Shown: positions 1 to 7,587 of the stretch, in pieces | Layout: each line of letters opens with the position of its first letter | How positions within the stretch are numbered: position 1 is the first letter of the stretch | From: Pseudodesulfovibrio sp. S3 | GTDB lineage: Bacteria > Desulfobacterota > Desulfovibrionia > Desulfovibrionales > Desulfovibrionaceae | NCBI RefSeq assembly: GCF_004025585.1 | Contig: NZ_QTZO01000003.1 | Coordinates: forward strand, 62,001-126,000 | DNA length: 64,000 nt | Direction of reading: 5' to 3' | Program-made: the position numbers and the translations under genes | Notes under the pieces: model-generated | What the model saw: only the letters and a program-made list of their open reading frames with translations | The model's database searches: none | What the model was told of the DNA's origin: nothing

Positions 1-1
1 G

Positions 2-274
2 GAGGCAGTCAGAAATGCCATTCAGTCCGTGGAGAACGGCAAGGGCGTAGTTGCACTGACAGACCTTTTTGGAGGGTCTCCTACCACCATGAGCCTTTCC
101 CTGATGAAATCCGAAAACATGGAGGTCATCACCGGGGTCAACCTGCCCATGCTCGTATCCACGCTGCAATCACGATCCATGAAACTTCACGCGTTGGCCG
201 AAAAGGCCAAGGAAGCTGGCCAGCAGGGTATCAAGGTCGCGGGTGCCATGCTGCGCAAAAAAGCAGCAAAGTAA
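2..274 (+). CDS. PTS mannose/fructose-type EIIA component (C-terminal part)
   Basis: The frame is open from the first bases of the window, so the start and the N-terminal phosphorylated His lie upstream. The visible part carries the LTDLFGGSPTT segment typical of the mannose-family EIIA domain, followed by a helical tail ending in a basic stretch. EIIA accepts phosphate from HPr and passes it to EIIB. The EIIB gene follows after 9 nt, and an EIIC-like gene follows that. No EIID gene is seen before the next operon. In Desulfovibrio-type bacteria such PTS proteins are often thought to be regulatory rather than transport systems; that is inference here. Confidence 0.85.
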   Translation, partial: EAVRNAIQSVENGKGVVALTDLFGGSPTTMSLSLMKSENMEVITGVNLPMLVSTLQSRSMKLHALAEKAKEAGQQGIKVAGAMLRKKAAK

Positions 275-283
275 GGTGACACC

Positions 284-745
284 GTGATTCTTGTCCGAAT
301 TGACAACCGCTTGATTCACGGTCAGATAATTGAAGCATGGCTGCCGTATACCGGTGCCAGGACGCTCATCGTCGCCAATGACGAACTCGCGCATGATGTG
401 TTGCAGCAGGAGATAATGTCCCTGGCGATCCCGCAGACCGTCAACAGTTCCTTCGTTATAGTGGAAAATGTTGCCCAGGCATTATCATCTCTGAATGCCG
501 ATGACGGGACGGAAGCTCTGGTCCTGTTTTCCAGTTGCGTGGATGCCCGTAGGGCATTTGATTCCGGCTTCGGTTTCGCTGTGCTGAATATCGGAAATGT
601 GCATTACAAACCGGGGAAAAGACAGGTCTCTCCGAGTGTCGCTTTATCGGATGAAGACGAGAGTTGTCTGAGGCATCTGAGTCGGAAGGGTGTTGAGCTC
701 GACTTCAGATGCGTTCCAAACGACCCAATTCAGGTGAGGTTCTGA
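284..745 (+). CDS. PTS mannose/fructose/sorbose-type EIIB component
   Basis: This 153-aa cytoplasmic protein starts MILVRIDNRLIHGQI; His12 in the RLIHGQ motif is the expected phosphorylation site of mannose-family EIIB. Its length matches a free-standing EIIB domain. It would receive phosphate from EIIA and donate it to a sugar held by the EIIC membrane component. The GTG start at 284 is preceded by AAGGTGA. It lies 9 nt after EIIA, and the next start codon (749) follows its stop by 3 nt, so the three genes look co-transcribed. Confidence 0.88.
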   Translation: MILVRIDNRLIHGQIIEAWLPYTGARTLIVANDELAHDVLQQEIMSLAIPQTVNSSFVIVENVAQALSSLNADDGTEALVLFSSCVDARRAFDSGFGFAVLNIGNVHYKPGKRQVSPSVALSDEDESCLRHLSRKGVELDFRCVPNDPIQVRF

Positions 746-748
746 TTC

Positions 749-1446
749 ATGCTCATTCATAATCCACTTGCTTGGTTTGCCCTGGTCGCTTTTTTTTTGC
801 CCTGTTCTCCTTATTTCGTTTCTCCATAAGCATCGGCTTGCTGGAACGTCCCCTCGTGGTAGGATTCTTTTGGGGCATCTTTACCGGCGAGTACTCGACA
901 AGTCTTTCCATAGCCATATTCTTTGAGCTTTTTTGGCTCGACATGATTCCTGCCGGTACATTCATTCCGCCGCAGTTGACGGCGGCCACATTTGCGGCAC
1001 TTTCGTTGACCACTTTTTTCGGTTTGGAGAATCCGGCAAAAATCATGGGGATTGTTTTTGCCAGTATGCCCTTGGCGTGGCTTGGAACCAAACTGGAAGG
1101 CTGGCTTCGCGATCGTGAGCGGGCCGGGTACAACACCTTGTTAAATTGGGCACGAAATCCTGAATCCTCTCATGTGCCCAGCCGACTCATTCTGCAATCC
1201 CTGGGAAGAACCCTGATCATGGGATGGGTGACTTTCTTCATTTCCATTTTACTTTTGAAACAATTCTTCCAATTCATATTTTCAATGTATCCTGAGCTGT
1301 TTACGTCCATAAATGTGACCTGGGTGCACCTGTGGATGGCTGCCACGTTGGGCGGGGTGATGGCCCTGCGCTTAAAACGTGCCTATGTCATCCTGGCAAC
1401 AGGCATAAGTCTTTTCATTCTTTTCGCTATTTGGCCACGCTTTTAG
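749..1446 (+). CDS. PTS sorbose/mannose-type EIIC component, frameshifted in a T9 tract
   Basis: A good ribosome site (GGTGAGG, 733-739) precedes ATG 749, which reads MLIHNPLAWFALVAFF and then hits a stop near 830. The rest of the protein, from about 799 onward, lies in another frame and reads ERPLVVGFFWGIFTGEYS and further hydrophobic helices typical of EIIC. The two frames meet at nine T residues (790-798). One extra T, or two fewer, would give a continuous protein of about 232 aa with a complete first helix. The downstream frame has only a TTG (772) as a start, without a good ribosome site. The gene is therefore a frameshift mutant, a slippage-expressed gene, or carries a sequence error. 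Confidence 0.75.
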
Positions 1447-1506
1447 CTTGGCAGTCGAGGCAGGTTGTGATATTCGTCACATTCTCTTTTGACTGCACAA
1501 TTTCCT

Positions 1507-1512
1507 TATAAT
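1507..1512 (+). promoter_or_regulatory. possible -10 element upstream of ppaC
   Basis: TATAAT stands 28 nt before the ppaC start codon. A TTGACT lies upstream at 1489-1494 but only 12 nt away, too close for a standard sigma-70 spacer. So only the -10 is proposed, and the promoter is uncertain. Confidence 0.35.
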
Positions 1513-1540
1513 GAGGATAATTCAATTAGGAGGACTAAAT

Positions 1541-2461
1541 ATGGCTATTCTGGTTGTTGGACACAAAAACCCCGATACCGACACTGTCGCCTGCGCGATT
1601 GGTGCCGCCGATTTGTACACCAAGCGTGGAATGGCAGCTAAGGCTGTTACCCAGAGTGAAATTGCCCCTGAGAGCGCTTTCGTTCTCAAAAAGTTCGGCT
1701 TTGCCGCTCCCGAGATCGTCGCCGATGCCACCGATCAGCAGATCATTCTGGTCGACCACACTGACATTTCCCAGACCATCGACAATCTGGACAAGGGCGA
1801 GCTCCTGGCCGTCGTCGACCACCACAAGTTGGGCGACATCACCACCTCCGGCCCGCTGGAGATGTGGGTCTGGCCCGTGGGTTGCAGCTGTACCGTGCTG
1901 AAGTCCATGTATGATTTCTACGACATTGAAATCCCTGCCAATATCGCCGGCATCATGCTGTGCGCCATTCTGAGCGATACCGTCATGTTCAAGTCCGTCA
2001 CCTGCACCGACGCCGACAAGGCTGCTGTCGAAGCTCTGGCCAAGATCGCCGGTGTTGCTGACACCATGGCCCTGGGCATGGAAATGTTCAAGGTCAAGTC
2101 TGCTGTTGACGGCGCCACTCCCACCGAGCTGGTCTTCCGTGACTACAAGGACTTCGACATGTCCGGCAACAAGGTCGGCATCGGCCAGTTGGAAGTCGTT
2201 GACCTGTCCATGCTGGACGCCCACAAGGCTGCCCTGCAGGCTGAGATTGAAAAGGTCAAGGCTGACGGTCGTCACTCCGTCTTCCTGCTCCTGACCGACA
2301 TCATGAAAGAGGGTTCCGAAATGCTCATCGCCTCCGACGATACTTCTGTCGTCGAGAAGGCCTTCGGTGTTGCCACTGATGGCTCCCCGGTTTGGCTGGA
2401 TGGCGTCATGAGCCGCAAGAAGCAGGTTGCTCCCAACTTCATCAAGGCCTTCGAAGCCTAG
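1541..2461 (+). CDS. ppaC: manganese-dependent inorganic pyrophosphatase (family II)
   Basis: The 306-aa protein hydrolyses pyrophosphate to two phosphates in the cytoplasm. In sulfate reducers this pulls ATP sulfurylase forward. The N-terminal DHH domain shows HKNPDTD (His8, Asp12, Asp14), VDHTD (Asp72), VVDHH (Asp93-His95) and LSDT (Asp146), the metal-ligand set of family II enzymes. The C-terminal DHHA2 domain ends with the substrate-binding SRKKQ motif (about 291-295). AGGAGG 7 nt ahead of ATG 1541 fixes the start, although the frame stays open upstream. No CBS insert is present. A strong terminator follows, so this gene is the end of the plus-strand unit. Confidence 0.96.
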   Translation: MAILVVGHKNPDTDTVACAIGAADLYTKRGMAAKAVTQSEIAPESAFVLKKFGFAAPEIVADATDQQIILVDHTDISQTIDNLDKGELLAVVDHHKLGDITTSGPLEMWVWPVGCSCTVLKSMYDFYDIEIPANIAGIMLCAILSDTVMFKSVTCTDADKAAVEALAKIAGVADTMALGMEMFKVKSAVDGATPTELVFRDYKDFDMSGNKVGIGQLEVVDLSMLDAHKAALQAEIEKVKADGRHSVFLLLTDIMKEGSEMLIASDDTSVVEKAFGVATDGSPVWLDGVMSRKKQVAPNFIKAFEA

Positions 2462-2490
2462 TTGAATTGATCTGATCAAGCGCAAAGTAG

Positions 2491-2521
2491 CCCGGTGCGG
2501 ATTGTCCGCACCGGGTTTTTT
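2491..2521 (+). terminator. intrinsic terminator after ppaC
   Basis: An 11-bp perfect stem CCCGGTGCGGA / TCCGCACCGGG with a 3-nt loop is followed by six T. Confidence 0.92.
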
Positions 2522-2540
2522 GTGGCCAACGACAAAAGAA

Positions 2541-2566
2541 AAGGGACGGCCGATGCCGCCCCTCAA
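2541..2566 (-). terminator. second (distal) terminator after dapA
   Basis: On the minus strand AGGGGCGGC and GCCGTCCCT pair around a 4-nt loop and are followed by TTTTCTTTT. It backs up the nearer terminator at 2577-2605. Confidence 0.65.
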
Positions 2567-2576
2567 GGAGATGACG

Positions 2577-2605
2577 AAAAAGCCCCTGCCCGAAAGGCAG
2601 AGGCT
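2577..2605 (-). terminator. intrinsic terminator after dapA
   Basis: On the minus strand AGCCTCTGCC pairs with GGCAGGGGCT (one G-U) and a T tract follows, just past the dapA stop codon. Confidence 0.85.
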
Positions 2606-2611
2606 TGAATA

Positions 2612-3493
2612 CTATAGGACTCCGGCAGTTTTCAGCACGGCTTTCAATTTCGGTTTATTCTCGTCCTGAAGGGGAACGATGGGCAAACGGAATTGGGCGT
2701 CCTTGAAAATACCCATCATGGACAAGGAAGTCTTGACCGGAATGGGGTTGGTCTCCATGAACATGGCCCGGTTCACAGGAGCCATCTTCAGGCTCAGGTC
2801 CAATGCCTTCTCAAGATCCTTGTCAAAGAACGCCTTGCACATGTCACTCATGGTCTTGGGCATGATGTTTGAGACAACGGAAATGACACCGACACCACCC
2901 ACGGCCAGCAGCGGCAAAACCGTGAAGTCGTCGCCGGACAACAGACTGAAATCCTTGCCGCAAACCTCTACGACTTCAGCGCACTGACACAGATTGCCCG
3001 TCGCCTCCTTGACGGCCACGGCTTCAGGCACGGCGTCCTTGATCATCTTGAGGGTAGACGGCAGACAGTTGAGCCCGGTGCGTCCGGGGACATTGTAGAT
3101 GACCAAGGGCATGGATGCCGCGGCAGCAATGGCCTTGAAATGCTCCACCAGGCCGCCGGGGGTGGGTTTGTTGTAGTACGGCGTAATCTGCAGGGCAGCG
3201 TCAGCGCCGGCGGCTTTGGCCATCTTGGTCAGCTCTATGGCTTCCTTGGTGGAGTTGGAGCCTGCCCCGGCAATGACGGGAACGCGACCTTTGGCCTGTT
3301 CCACACAAATTTTGATGACACGCCCCTGTTCCTGGTGGGACATTGTCGCAGCTTCGCCTGTAGTGCCGCACGGCACCAGCCCGTTGATTCCCTGCTCGAT
3401 CTGCCATTCAATGAAATCGCGATAGGTCGATTCGTCGATTTCGCCATCCTTGAACGGGGTCGAGAGGGCTGTGAATGCTCCTCTGAATTCCAT
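2612..3493 (-). CDS. dapA: 4-hydroxy-tetrahydrodipicolinate synthase
   Basis: This enzyme condenses pyruvate with aspartate semialdehyde, the first committed step to diaminopimelate and lysine. The 293-aa protein has the TIM-barrel signatures: CGTTGE (Thr44, Thr45), the IYNVPGRTG segment with Tyr133, and the Schiff-base Lys162 in VAVKEATGN. Residue numbers are close to the E. coli enzyme. The frame is open further upstream, but AGGAG six bases before ATG 3493 and the family's usual length (about 292 aa) decide the start. It is the last gene of a minus-strand unit with a selenoprotein and HU ahead of it; lysA of the same pathway is at 59-60 kb. Confidence 0.96.
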   Translation of the reverse strand: MEFRGAFTALSTPFKDGEIDESTYRDFIEWQIEQGINGLVPCGTTGEAATMSHQEQGRVIKICVEQAKGRVPVIAGAGSNSTKEAIELTKMAKAAGADAALQITPYYNKPTPGGLVEHFKAIAAAASMPLVIYNVPGRTGLNCLPSTLKMIKDAVPEAVAVKEATGNLCQCAEVVEVCGKDFSLLSGDDFTVLPLLAVGGVGVISVVSNIMPKTMSDMCKAFFDKDLEKALDLSLKMAPVNRAMFMETNPIPVKTSLSMMGIFKDAQFRLPIVPLQDENKPKLKAVLKTAGVL

Positions 3494-3544
3494 CGTCATC
3501 TCCTTTGATGTATCAAACTTTCCGAATTGACTAGAAGGCAAGCC

Positions 3545-4402
3545 CTAATGAAGCAGGGCCTCTATTTTCGGATCGTCTTTTATCTCGTCATTCATGCCTA
3601 TGGAAGTCGTTTTATAATTGTTCGTTTCCTTCCAGGCAAATGAATTATTTCGTTCCGGCCATTTGTAGATAACAACCTCGGCTACGCTACGTCCCTTGTC
3701 ATAGGGGCGAACCCAAACACAACGGTCATCAGCCAGTATGCGGCCGTTAACGCCGGACCCGCCGCCGCTTCCGAATAGAAAGTCGGGAACGTGGCGAGGG
3801 TTTTCCTTGAGATAGTTGTTTTCCGCCACCCATCCCCAGTCGGATAGGGCGATAAGCAGGTCGACATGGTCTTTTATTTTGGCGATACGTTCGGAAAGCT
3901 GGCCTATAAGTTCGTCGGAAGGAGCAGACGCGTCTTTGGATAAGGCCGGGAAGCGTAACATACCTATAGTATGACCATCTTCGGTAGAAATTACCGTGTA
4001 CGGCTCTTCTTCGGCTGTCTTTGACAAGCCGGGGGAGACACCGTTTGCAGAAAAGGACGCTGCTTCTTCCTCTGAAATCAGTCCCACGTCATAGGGCATG
4101 TGCGCAAAGGCTTTGCCCAGGGCGGTCATGTCTTCTGCGGAGGGAGCAGGGCCGTTGGGGCGCATGTATTCCCATGCGCCGGAAACCAGCAGTAACGGTG
4201 ACGCAGTTTTGTGAACGTCAAAAAAATACGTAGCCCGACGAGCCACCCCCCCGAGGGTTTTACCACCTCAGGTCGGGCATGGCTGCACCGTGCCATACGT
4301 ATTTGCCGTATATAGAATGGTCAGGACAGATTGTTGTGCTTCCGCGATATTGCACACGGAAAGACACACCGCCACAATCAGGCAGTAAAAAAGCCGTCTC
4401 AT
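3545..4402 (-). CDS. UshA-like selenoprotein, in-frame UGA read as Sec
   Basis: Read from ATG 4402, the gene encodes 285 aa with one internal TGA (4268-4270, codon 45). It starts with a Sec-type signal peptide (basic MRR, hydrophobic core, AEA cleavage site near residue 22). The text then continues as YTANTYGTVQPCPT-U-GGKT and LGGVARRATYFFDVHKT without a break. This CPTUG context matches the UshA-like (seleno)protein families reported in Desulfovibrio-type bacteria, which are distantly related to periplasmic 5'-nucleotidases. ATG 4402 lies one base after the HU stop, so translation is probably coupled. A G-rich segment just after UGA can form a short stem usable as a bacterial SECIS. Function is unknown. 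A caller treating TGA as stop would start at GTG 4246 and lose the signal peptide and the active site. Confidence 0.8.
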
Positions 4403-4403
4403 C

Positions 4404-4679
4404 CTATTGGTTGATAAACTCTTTCAGCTCTTTACCAGGACGGAAGAAGGGAAGTTTCTTGGATTTTACCTGAACAACGGTACCCGTCTTCGGATTGCGT
4501 CCAGTGTAACCCTCGTAGTCCTTGATCTTGAAGCTGCCAAAACCTCTGATTTCGACTCGGTCACCGCGCAAAAGGGCTTCCTTGACGGAATCGACAAAAG
4601 CACCAACCACTTTGGTTGCTTCGTCAACATGCATTTTCTTCTGTTCTGACAGAGCCTTGATCAATTCGCTCTTATTCAT
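4404..4679 (-). CDS. HU-family DNA-binding protein
   Basis: This 91-aa histone-like protein has the HU/IHF fold: an N-terminal helical dimerisation part (MNKSELIKALSE), the RGFGSF turn (about 45-50), and the beta-arm GRNPKTG (about 61-67) ending in FFRPGKELKEF. It binds and bends DNA without strong sequence preference. AGGGGG lies 6 nt before the ATG. It is the first gene of the HU-selenoprotein-dapA unit, directly behind a good sigma-70 promoter. A second HU gene occurs at 17.5 kb; the two differ clearly, so they may form homo- or heterodimers. Confidence 0.93.
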   Translation of the reverse strand: MNKSELIKALSEQKKMHVDEATKVVGAFVDSVKEALLRGDRVEIRGFGSFKIKDYEGYTGRNPKTGTVVQVKSKKLPFFRPGKELKEFINQ

Positions 4680-4769
4680 GATGTTCCCCCTGAAACATTG
4701 CGTTGTCCGCGGGATACACGATCGTACCGCGAGGAAACTAAAAAGGAATCAGTCCCGAAATTCTTACTA

Positions 4770-4799
4770 ACTATGCCGAAAAATAACTCTTTTCGTCAA
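4770..4799 (-). promoter_or_regulatory. sigma-70 type promoter for HU-selenoprotein-dapA
   Basis: On the minus strand TTGACG (4799-4794) and CATAGT (4775-4770) are separated by 18 nt. The pair stands about 90 nt ahead of the HU start codon. Confidence 0.65.
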
Positions 4800-4816
4800 C
4801 CCCTTATTTACAATTT

Positions 4817-5626
4817 TCATTCTGAAGGAAAATTCTTTAGGATCGGACGGTCTCCAATGCGTTCGAGGTTGTCATTCCGGTAGCGCATGATCTTTCGGGC
4901 GACCCCGATGATATCCTTGCTGGCTGTGGCTTCCGGGGCATATTTCATGAGCGGCGTCTGGCGGCGGACAGATTCGACCAGGGTGGAATCCTGGTGAATG
5001 AAACCGAGGTTGCGCAGTTCGATATTCAAGAAATTCCGACATGCAGCCGACAGTCTGTCAAACGTCTGGTTGGCTTCTTTTGCGCTGGTTGCCTGGTTTA
5101 CCAGCACCAGGAAGTCCTTGACGTCGTGTTGTGTGACCAGGATCTTGATCATGGCATAACTGTCCGTCAGAGAGGTTGGCTCCGGTGTAACGACCACGAT
5201 CCGCAGTTGGGACAGGGCGGCAAAGGACAGCACAGTATGGCTGATGCCTGCTCCCAGATCGAGCATGAGAAAATCATACTCACCGGCCAGGGTCACGAGC
5301 TTCTTGAAAAGGATATCCTGGAGGTCTTCGTCCATTTCCACCAGTTCAGGAACGCCGCTCGTGGCGGGAAGCATGTCGAAACCGTCTTCAATGGAAACCA
5401 GGATGTCTTCGGCGTTAACTCCGGTCTGCAACAGATCGTTCAGGTTTCGGTCCGGGGAGATGCCGAGCAAGACATCAAGGTTGGCCAGTCCGAGGTCGCA
5501 ATCCATGAGTAAGGCCGTCATCTTGGCGAAATGCAGGGCATATCCAAGGTTGAGAACGATATTGGTTTTGCCAACGCCGCCCTTGCCGCTCATTATGGAG
5601 AGACTGAGTGTATTATTATGATTCAT
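4817..5626 (-). CDS. MinD/ParA-family ATPase, FlhG (YlxH)-like
   Basis: A 269-aa cytoplasmic ATPase of the deviant Walker A type: SGKGGVGKT at residues 13-21 with signature Lys15 and Lys20, DCDLGLANLDVLLG (about 42-55) and the Walker B-like FLMLDLGAGI. The DLGLANLD wording and the overall length favour the FlhG/YlxH branch that controls flagellar number, rather than septum-placing MinD. No flagellar gene is adjacent here, although fliM is at 30 kb. The start is preceded by GGAGA, 12 nt after the stop of the GGDEF gene, so the two are likely co-transcribed. Confidence 0.85.
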   Translation of the reverse strand: MNHNNTLSLSIMSGKGGVGKTNIVLNLGYALHFAKMTALLMDCDLGLANLDVLLGISPDRNLNDLLQTGVNAEDILVSIEDGFDMLPATSGVPELVEMDEDLQDILFKKLVTLAGEYDFLMLDLGAGISHTVLSFAALSQLRIVVVTPEPTSLTDSYAMIKILVTQHDVKDFLVLVNQATSAKEANQTFDRLSAACRNFLNIELRNLGFIHQDSTLVESVRRQTPLMKYAPEATASKDIIGVARKIMRYRNDNLERIGDRPILKNFPSE

Positions 5627-5638
5627 TGGCTGTCTCCG

Positions 5639-6490
5639 TTATTTTCCACCGAACAGGAATTGCTTCTCGTTTGCATGGACCAGCGTGTCGCGAGGGACGG
5701 TTTCCACGAAGGAGAGTTTGGACACTTTGACCTGGTCCTTGCCTGATGATTTGGCTTCGTAAAGGGCCTCGTCGGTCAGCTTTATGAGTTCTTCAGCCGA
5801 AAGGGTCACAGTACCTTTGAAGCAGGTGAGTCCGACGGAGCAGGTGACGTTGAAAGTCGTTTTCCCGTCCGGGGATTTGAATTCTATTTGTTTGAATTTT
5901 GTCAGTACCCGATTCAGGAGTCCTTGTGATTTTACCAGTCCGGATCCAGCTAGGATCAGGGCGAATTCCTCCCCGCCGAACCGGGCTGCCAAGTCATATC
6001 GCCGGGTGGACTCCTCGAGATGACGGGCAAATTTCGACAGGACTTCATCGCCTTTGGGGTGGCCGTAATTGTCATTGACCGCCTTGAAGTTGTCGAGATC
6101 CAATATGGCCAGAGACAAGGGCGTCTTGGCCCGCTTGGAACGTTCCATCTCTATGTCAAGAATGCGGTCAAAGGCCCTGCGATTGGCCAAGCCGGTAAGG
6201 GGGTCATGGTCGGTCTGGTAGGCGAGTCGTTCCAGGGTTTCCTGGAATTGTTTCAGATGAGGATATGCATTGCCGTTAATGGGCAGGGTGAGCCATTGCC
6301 TGAGATCGTGCCTGGCTGAGACCGATTCCCATTCTTCGGTTGAGACACCCTGAAAAAGTCTGAAGACCCAGACCGCCTCGTCAAGCTGTTCGGAATCATC
6401 CTTTGAAATGGCGCTCAATTCTTCTTGAAGCGCGGAGAGTTCCGTGGCAAGGGCATCCTCGGGGAAGCTGATTTTATTTTCCGTGGGCAT
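5639..6490 (-). CDS. GGDEF-domain diguanylate cyclase
   Basis: This soluble 283-aa protein has an uncharacterised N-terminal half (about 1-90) with no membrane segment and a C-terminal GGDEF domain. The active-site motif is GGEEF (172-176), an accepted active variant, and RRYD at 163-166 fits the RxxD product-inhibition I-site five residues upstream. DLDNFKAVND and GHPKGDEVL are the usual metal- and substrate-binding segments. It should make c-di-GMP from two GTP with feedback inhibition. Its start overlaps the 3' end of prfB by 17 nt and it precedes the FlhG-like ATPase, suggesting a link to motility control. Confidence 0.92.
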   Translation of the reverse strand: MPTENKISFPEDALATELSALQEELSAISKDDSEQLDEAVWVFRLFQGVSTEEWESVSARHDLRQWLTLPINGNAYPHLKQFQETLERLAYQTDHDPLTGLANRRAFDRILDIEMERSKRAKTPLSLAILDLDNFKAVNDNYGHPKGDEVLSKFARHLEESTRRYDLAARFGGEEFALILAGSGLVKSQGLLNRVLTKFKQIEFKSPDGKTTFNVTCSVGLTCFKGTVTLSAEELIKLTDEALYEAKSSGKDQVKVSKLSFVETVPRDTLVHANEKQFLFGGK

Positions 6491-7587
6491 GGATGAATAG
6501 TAGGTGGTTTCTGATCATTTCGTCCAGATCACCGTCCAGAAAAGCGTCGACATTGCCGCTTTCACTGTTGGATCGGTGATCCTTGACCAAACGATACGGT
6601 TGCAGAGTATATGTCCGTATCTGGCTGCCCCAGGCAATGGAATCCTTGGCCTGGTAGTCCTGTCTGCGGCTTTCCTCAATCTTTTTCAATTCCACCTCAT
6701 ACAACCGGGCTTTGACGAGACGTAACGCCGTGGCCTTGTTGCGGTGCTGGGATTTCTCGTTCTGACACTGGGCGACGATGCCCGTCGGGATGTGAGTAAT
6801 ACGGACAGCCGAACTGGTTTTGTTGACCGATTGACCGCCGGGACCGCTGGAGCGGAAGGTATCCACCCGCAAATCCTCGTCCTTGACCTCGATTTCAATA
6901 TCGTCATCCATGTCCGGGTAGACATCGACAGAGGCAAAAGACGTGTGCCGTCTTCCGGATGAATCAAATGGAGAAATGCGAATAAGCCTATGAACGCCGG
7001 CCTCGCCCTTGAGCAGGCCGTAGGCGAACAAGCCTTCGATTTGAAGGGTGACGGATTTGATTCCCGCTTCATCCCCGGCCTGATAGTCGAGTTGGGAAAC
7101 CTTGAACCCCTTGCGCTCGGCATATCGGTTATACATGCGCAGAAGCATCTCGGCCCAATCCTGTGATTCGACGCCGCCTGCTCCGGGGTGGATTTCAAGA
7201 ATGGCGTTTCCTTTGTCATGTTCAAAGGCGAACATGGTCGCCATTTCGGTCACGTTCAACCGGCTTTTGAGCAAAGCGACCTGAGCGTCGAGAGCGGTCA
7301 GAGACTCTTCTTCAGGGTCTTCCTGGGCCAATTCCAACCATGCATCGAGATCTTCGCGAGCTTCGGACAATCCGTCATACATGCCCAGCTTGGAGGAGAG
7401 TTGACTTTTTTCCTTGAGGAATGGGGTCAGGGCATCTGGCTTATCCCATGCGCCGGGCTTGGAGAGTTCCTTTTCTATTTCTTCGAGCCGGGACTTGGTT
7501 TCGCCATAGTCAAAGACGCCCCCATAGGGAGTCGAATTGTTCTATGAGATCCGCTGAAGCGGCTTTGAGTTCTGGATAATCTGGCAT
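6474..7587 (-). CDS. prfB: peptide chain release factor 2, with programmed +1 frameshift
   Basis: RF2 ends translation at UGA and UAA. The gene needs a frame change: ATG 7587 opens 25 codons (MPDYPELKAA...) ending in CTT followed by TGA at 7512-7510. Skipping one base (7512) then reads GAC and continues to the stop at 6474. The site CTTTGAC with the upstream SD-like GGGGGCG is the classical autoregulatory frameshift, and UGA is codon 26 as in E. coli. The product is about 370 aa with the peptide anticodon-type SPFDSSGRRHTS and the catalytic GGQ (GPGGQSVNKTSS). The ATG overlaps the lnt stop as TAATG. Confidence 0.96.

Noticed and set aside
1489-1512. TTGACT plus TATAAT as a full promoter for ppaC
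   Set aside because: The spacer is only 12 nt; only the -10 was kept at low confidence.
1535-2566. A 343-codon open frame on the minus strand
   Set aside because: Antisense to ppaC, with low-complexity composition (Gly/Asp/Val-rich) and running through the terminator.
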